From assembly GCF_963517015.1 (NCBI RefSeq), contig NZ_CAUQDV010000001.1:2052001-2116000 (forward strand): a stretch of DNA of 64,000 nt. The letters are read 5' to 3'. The stretch's first letter is position 1. Each line of letters starts with the position of its first letter. Positions 60,901 to 64,000 of the stretch are shown in pieces. Origin of the DNA: an uncultured Devosia sp. (GTDB lineage: Bacteria > Pseudomonadota > Alphaproteobacteria > Rhizobiales > Devosiaceae). The notes under the pieces were generated by a model, which was not told the DNA's origin, did not search any database, and was given only the letters and a program-made list of their open reading frames with translations. The translations under genes were made by a program, and so were the position numbers.

Positions 60901-62664
60901 TCAGAAGGGCCAGACGATCATCAGCACAGGAACTGCCACGAGAACGACCAGCAGGGAGAGCGGCGCGCCGAGGCGCCAGTAGTCACCGAATTTGTAGCCG
61001 CCGGGACCCATGACCAGCGTGTTGCACTGGTGGCCGATGGGGGTGAGGAAATCGCAGCCGGCGCCGATGGCCACCGCGAGGAGGAAGGCTTCGGGCGCAT
61101 AGCCGAGATCGGTGGCAAAGGTGGCGGCGATGGGCGCCATGACCAGCACGGTGGCAGCATTGTTGAGGAAGGGCGTGACGGCCATGGCGGCGACGAGGAT
61201 CAGGGCGAGGGCGCCCCAGCCGGGCATGGTGCTGGCGGTGTTGGAGAGGAAACTGGCGATCAGTTCGGTGCCACCGGTGGCACGCAGCGAATCCGAGACC
61301 GGGATGAGGCAGGCCAGCATGACGAGGATGGGCGCATCGAGCCGGTTATAGACATCGCGCAGGGGAATGGAGCGGGAGAGCACCATGGCAGCGGCGGCGG
61401 CAAAGAAGGCCGGTGCGACGGGAACGACGCCAAAGGCGGTGGCGGCCATGGCGACGAGCAGGATGCCGAGCGGGACGAGGCCATTGCGCACGCTGCCGAG
61501 GCGGAGGCCACGCTCGACCAGGGGCAGGCAGTCCCATTCGCGAAGGACTTCGGGCAATTGCTTGAGGTCGCCCTGCAAGAGGATGACGTCGCCATTCTGG
61601 AAGCGGATCTGGCCGAGCCGCTCGGTGAAGCGCTGGTCGCGGCGGCTGACGGCGAGCAGGTTGACGCCGGTGCGATCAAAGAGGGTGAGCTGCTTGGCGG
61701 TGGCGCCGATGAGGCCGGAGCTTTCGCCGATGACGGCCTCGATGGTGCCGAGGTCTTCCGAGCTGGCGCCGCTGCGGCGATCGGAAAAAACCAGGCCCGA
61801 TTGGGAGACCATGTTGTCGAGACCTTCGGCGGAGCCTTCGACGATCAGGATATCGCCGGCGCGTAGCTTGGCATCGGGCAGGGGCGTGCGCTTCTGGCCA
61901 TTGGCGCCCTGGATGCGAATGATCATGGCCTGGCCGTCGGCATTGCGCTGGATTTCGGAGACGGTCTTGCCGATGGCCGATGACTCATCCGTTACGCGAG
62001 CTTCCGTCGTGTAGTTCTTGATTTCGATGGCCTTGTCTAACCCGGTTTCCTCGCGGCGACGCTCGGGCAGCAGACGATAGCAGAGGGCGAGAAAGACCAC
62101 GCCGACCACCGAGAGCGCGAGGCCGGTGGGCGTATAGTCGAACATGGTGAAGGCCTGCCCGGTCATTTCCTCGCGCACGCGGGAGACGATGATATTGGGC
62201 GAGGTGCCGATCTGGGTCATCAACCCGCCCAGCAGCGAGGCAAAGGACATGGGCATCAGGAAGAGCGATGGCGAGACGCCGGATTTGCGGGCCATCTGGA
62301 AGGCAATCGGCATCATGATGGCCAGCGCGCCGATATTCTTGACGAAGGCGCTGAGCACCGCGACGACAACCACCAGCAGGAGCAGTTGCGACCGGGGCGA
62401 AGCAATATTGGGCGCATAGCGGCGAACGGCCACTTCCATGATGCCGGAGTGGGAAACGGCCGCGCTCACCACCAGGGCCGCGCCGACGATGATGACGATA
62501 TCGTCGGCAAAGCCGGAAAAGGCCTCGGCTGGCGGCACGATGCCAAAGGCCAGAGCGGCGAGCAGTGCCCCCACCGCCACCACATCGTAGCGCCAGCGCC
62601 CCCAGATGAAAGCCACCATCATGCAGCCAATGGTGAGGAAGGCGAGGGTCTGGGGAAGTGTCAT
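60901..62664 (-). CDS. SLC13/DASS-type permease with two RCK_C (TrkA-C) domains
   Basis: A 587-residue inner-membrane transporter. Helices fill residues 1-195 (with the NxxT-like loop MTQIGTSPNIIVS near the first half) and 385-587 (second half with GCDFLTPIGHQCNTLVMGPGGY, the repeated SNT-type substrate and sodium motif, core TPIGHQCNTLVMGPGGY). The centre carries two TrkA-C type domains at about 205-285 and 290-375, typical of the sulfate/citrate/arsenite-like branch. Substrate unknown; sulfate or di-/tricarboxylates are candidates. It begins at ATG 62664 and diverges from the sigma-54-linked gene; folP follows after 24 bases. Confidence 0.85.
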   Translation of the reverse strand: MTLPQTLAFLTIGCMMVAFIWGRWRYDVVAVGALLAALAFGIVPPAEAFSGFADDIVIIVGAALVVSAAVSHSGIMEVAVRRYAPNIASPRSQLLLLVVVVAVLSAFVKNIGALAIMMPIAFQMARKSGVSPSLFLMPMSFASLLGGLMTQIGTSPNIIVSRVREEMTGQAFTMFDYTPTGLALSVVGVVFLALCYRLLPERRREETGLDKAIEIKNYTTEARVTDESSAIGKTVSEIQRNADGQAMIIRIQGANGQKRTPLPDAKLRAGDILIVEGSAEGLDNMVSQSGLVFSDRRSGASSEDLGTIEAVIGESSGLIGATAKQLTLFDRTGVNLLAVSRRDQRFTERLGQIRFQNGDVILLQGDLKQLPEVLREWDCLPLVERGLRLGSVRNGLVPLGILLVAMAATAFGVVPVAPAFFAAAAAMVLSRSIPLRDVYNRLDAPILVMLACLIPVSDSLRATGGTELIASFLSNTASTMPGWGALALILVAAMAVTPFLNNAATVLVMAPIAATFATDLGYAPEAFLLAVAIGAGCDFLTPIGHQCNTLVMGPGGYKFGDYWRLGAPLSLLVVLVAVPVLMIVWPF

Positions 62665-62799
62665 GATGACTCCGGAAGGCGCAGCCTAACGAAGAACAGC
62701 GGCAAGCCGATCCGGCAAGGGCGGAAATTATTGCGGCAGGAGGATTTTGCGTGGAACCGGCTCGAATTGAAGCGACGCATCCAGATGCACAATTGTTCC

Positions 62800-62815
62800 T
62801 GTCTGCCGTTCGACA
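62800..62815. promoter_or_regulatory. TGT-N10-ACA sequence (NifA-type upstream activator site match)
   Basis: TGT (62800-62802) and ACA (62813-62815) are spaced by ten bases, 121 bases before the sigma-54 core. The pattern equals the NifA consensus but is short and could occur by chance in a spacer this size. Confidence 0.25.
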
Positions 62816-62936
62816 AGGCATTTTCTATGGGGCCGTGGATCATCTGGAATGGGCAGAATTTTCCCGCCACGGGCAGTTTTTGCTTCAGTTTGTATCCAGC
62901 GATTTCCTAAATCACTGACAGGCAACATGTTCCTGG

Positions 62937-62952
62937 TGGCATGATAATTGCG
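62937..62952 (+). promoter_or_regulatory. Sigma-54 (RpoN) -24/-12 promoter
   Basis: TGGCATGATAATTGCG matches the consensus TGGCACG-N4-TTGCW in all but two positions and has the required GG and GC exactly ten bases apart (62938-62939, 62950-62951). Transcription would begin near 62963, giving a short leader with GAGGAG (62972-62976 region) before the ATG at 62984. Confidence 0.7.
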
Positions 62953-62983
62953 ACTCCTTCTTCGTCCGGATGAGGAGACGGCA

Positions 62984-63484
62984 ATGCAGATTGGTTCTCA
63001 AAGCGGTTCGCAAATCGTGCCTGCGGCAAAGCGGGACAAGGCGCCGGAACCGGCCTTCCGACCGACGCACACGACGGTGGTCAAACGTGCGGACCTACCC
63101 AAAAGCGTTCAAGAGCAAGATGCGCGGAAGGTGGTATTCCCTACTTCCATGCTGCTCACCAAAACCGACATCGCGCTGATCGAGCGCGCAACGGGCATCA
63201 AGACGGACTACGAGACCGGCGAATTCACGCCTGCAGAAGGCCATTCGGAGAAGGCCGGCAACTTCATCATGGAGTTGCAACAGATGCGCTACGACAAGTG
63301 GCTGCGACAGGAGCCGGTGGCCGAGCTCACGCCGGAAGCCCTGACCAAGCTGTTCGATGACGCGAAAAGCCGAGGCATCAATATCGACAAGGACATGCTC
63401 GACAAGGCGCTGGCATGGTTTGAAGAACGCGCAGAAAAGGCCCTCGCCGACGCGACGGGGCTGCGGGTGGATGTGTTGGCGTGA
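62984..63484 (+). CDS. Hypothetical protein (166 aa) downstream of a sigma-54 promoter
   Basis: A soluble 166-residue protein that I do not recognise. The first 45 residues are polar and probably unstructured (QIGSQSGSQIVPAAKRD...). The rest is mixed: LLTKTDIALIERATGIKTDYETGEF, a central helix EKAGNFIMELQQMRYDKWL, and the C-terminal helices ALTKLFDDAKSRGINIDKDMLDKALAWFEERAEKAL (core DKDMLDKALAWFEERAEKAL). No signal peptide, membrane helix or enzyme motif is visible. ATG 62984 has GAGGAG five bases upstream. The sigma-54 promoter suggests conditional expression, for example under nitrogen limitation or in motile or flagellar states. Confidence 0.65.
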   Translation: MQIGSQSGSQIVPAAKRDKAPEPAFRPTHTTVVKRADLPKSVQEQDARKVVFPTSMLLTKTDIALIERATGIKTDYETGEFTPAEGHSEKAGNFIMELQQMRYDKWLRQEPVAELTPEALTKLFDDAKSRGINIDKDMLDKALAWFEERAEKALADATGLRVDVLA

Positions 63485-63769
63485 TGTGGTGAGGGCGACT
63501 GGAGGCTATCGGGTGGTTGCGGGCAGGCCGGTTTCTGAACTGAAAGCACGTCATACCGGCACTTGCCGAGATGATGAGAGTTTTGAGCGTTCCACTTTCA
63601 ACCACTCTCGGTAAAAGGCTGGAACCTCTGAAGTTGCAGAGGGGGCTGCTAAACTCTTAAAATCCAAGCTCCGGAAATGCGAACTGCAAAATCGACCGGT
63701 TCCACCCAGTGACACTATACGAATGCCAAAAATGCTTTTCGCAACTCGGAAGTTGGTCTTCGGACGAGC
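63485..63769. other. Gene-free stretch before the outer-membrane gene
   Basis: 285 bases between the unknown gene and the 3-prime end of the leftward barrel gene, with a lower G+C section from about 63600. No ORF, tRNA or clear terminator is supported here. Confidence 0.5.
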
Positions 63770-64000
63770 TTAGAACCGAAAGTTTAAGCCGGTCGAGATT
63801 TTGTGAAATGACAGCTGGTCGGTGAGCGTAACACCTGCACCGGTGAACACGTCAAATTCACCTAAGTGGACGTAGCTGTATTCAGTCTGGATTGTTGCGT
63901 GCTCGGCTACAGCATACTCGTGGCCAACGCCGCCTACAAAACCAAACCTGGGGTTGTCGATAACGCCTGCCACATCATTCCCATCGGCGCTGACAGACAT
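63770..64000 (-). CDS. Outer-membrane beta-barrel protein, C-terminal part (truncated by window)
   Basis: The last 76 or more codons of a leftward gene whose 5-prime end is outside the window. The visible sequence alternates polar and aromatic residues in strands (RFGFVGGVGHEYAV, IQTEYSYVHLGEF, SFHKISTGLNFRF) and ends in Phe, the C-terminal signal recognised by the BAM complex. This resembles the Omp25/Omp31-type eight-stranded porin-family barrels common in Hyphomicrobiales. The Met at the window edge is unlikely to be the true start. TAA is at 63772-63770. Confidence 0.8.
   Translation of the reverse strand: MSVSADGNDVAGVIDNPRFGFVGGVGHEYAVAEHATIQTEYSYVHLGEFDVFTGAGVTLTDQLSFHKISTGLNFRF

Larger units (their letters stand above)
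62665..62983. other. Divergent spacer between the permease and the unknown gene at 62984
   Basis: A 319-base spacer with no supported gene. It contains a TGT-N10-ACA sequence at 62800-62815 and a sigma-54-type promoter at 62937-62952. The permease promoter must lie on the minus strand, but no clear match is seen. Confidence 0.6.

Overview
The window is a chromosomal segment of a high-G+C alphaproteobacterium. The secE-nusG-rplKAJL-rpoBC, str, S10, spc and alpha gene order, the ATP12-family chaperone, the succinoglycan-type exo genes, the alphaproteobacterial ornithine decarboxylase and the Omp25-like barrel all point to Hyphomicrobiales, most plausibly a Devosia-like lineage. That placement is inferred from protein character and gene order, not from a 16S gene. 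No rRNA operon, transposase, integrase or CRISPR array is present.

Region 1 (1-11.9 kb) is an exopolysaccharide locus. A leftward operon reads exoY-type priming transferase, a small coiled-coil protein of unknown role, a GT2 transferase, a Wzy/O-antigen-ligase-type protein, another GT2-like transferase and a flippase that runs off the left edge. A second leftward operon reads ExoL-, ExoA- and ExoM-like transferases and an ExoP-like Wzz/tyrosine-kinase co-polymerase. Between them lie rightward galU, which makes UDP-glucose, and an easily missed 56-residue membrane protein. Together they cover sugar activation, priming, chain extension, flipping, polymerisation and length control of one polysaccharide.

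Region 2 (12-16.4 kb) holds a GAF protein, tRNA-Gly(TCC), a HupE/UreJ protein, a MAPEG protein and tRNA-Trp(CCA). Between tRNA-Trp and secE lies a 2.4-kb patch of very small genes: three tiny membrane proteins (two overlapping antisense), a glycine-zipper lipoprotein, a PilZ protein and an unknown.

Region 3 (16.4-50.5 kb) is the core transcription and translation block from secE to rplQ. Its spacers carry many strong hairpins and terminators (after rplA, rplL, rpoC, rplO and rplQ; hairpins at tuf-rpsJ, rpoB-rpoC, rpsM-rpsK and rpsK-rpoA). A phytase-like esterase and a soluble globin-fold chemoreceptor with a DWNEF tail are inserted between rpoC and rpsL.

Region 4 (50.5-64 kb) begins with a palindromic repeat, then VOC, P-loop kinase and ornithine decarboxylase genes. 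The decarboxylase has a long leader with a 32-codon upstream ORF, a candidate speF-type leader. Next come a Do-type periplasmic protease, a second palindromic repeat, and an overlapping run of rarA, crcB, an RluC-type synthase, a HAD phosphatase and an ATP12 chaperone. An opposing cluster carries folP-folB-folK behind an SLC13 permease. A gene of unknown function with a close match to a sigma-54 promoter follows, and a truncated outer-membrane barrel gene ends the window.

The observations most worth following up are the sigma-54-linked unknown gene, the leader ORF of the decarboxylase, the micro-protein patch at tRNA-Trp/secE, the chemoreceptor lacking an evident heme-binding histidine, the GGGCAA dyad upstream of galU, and the terminator-plus-promoter between rplO and secY.
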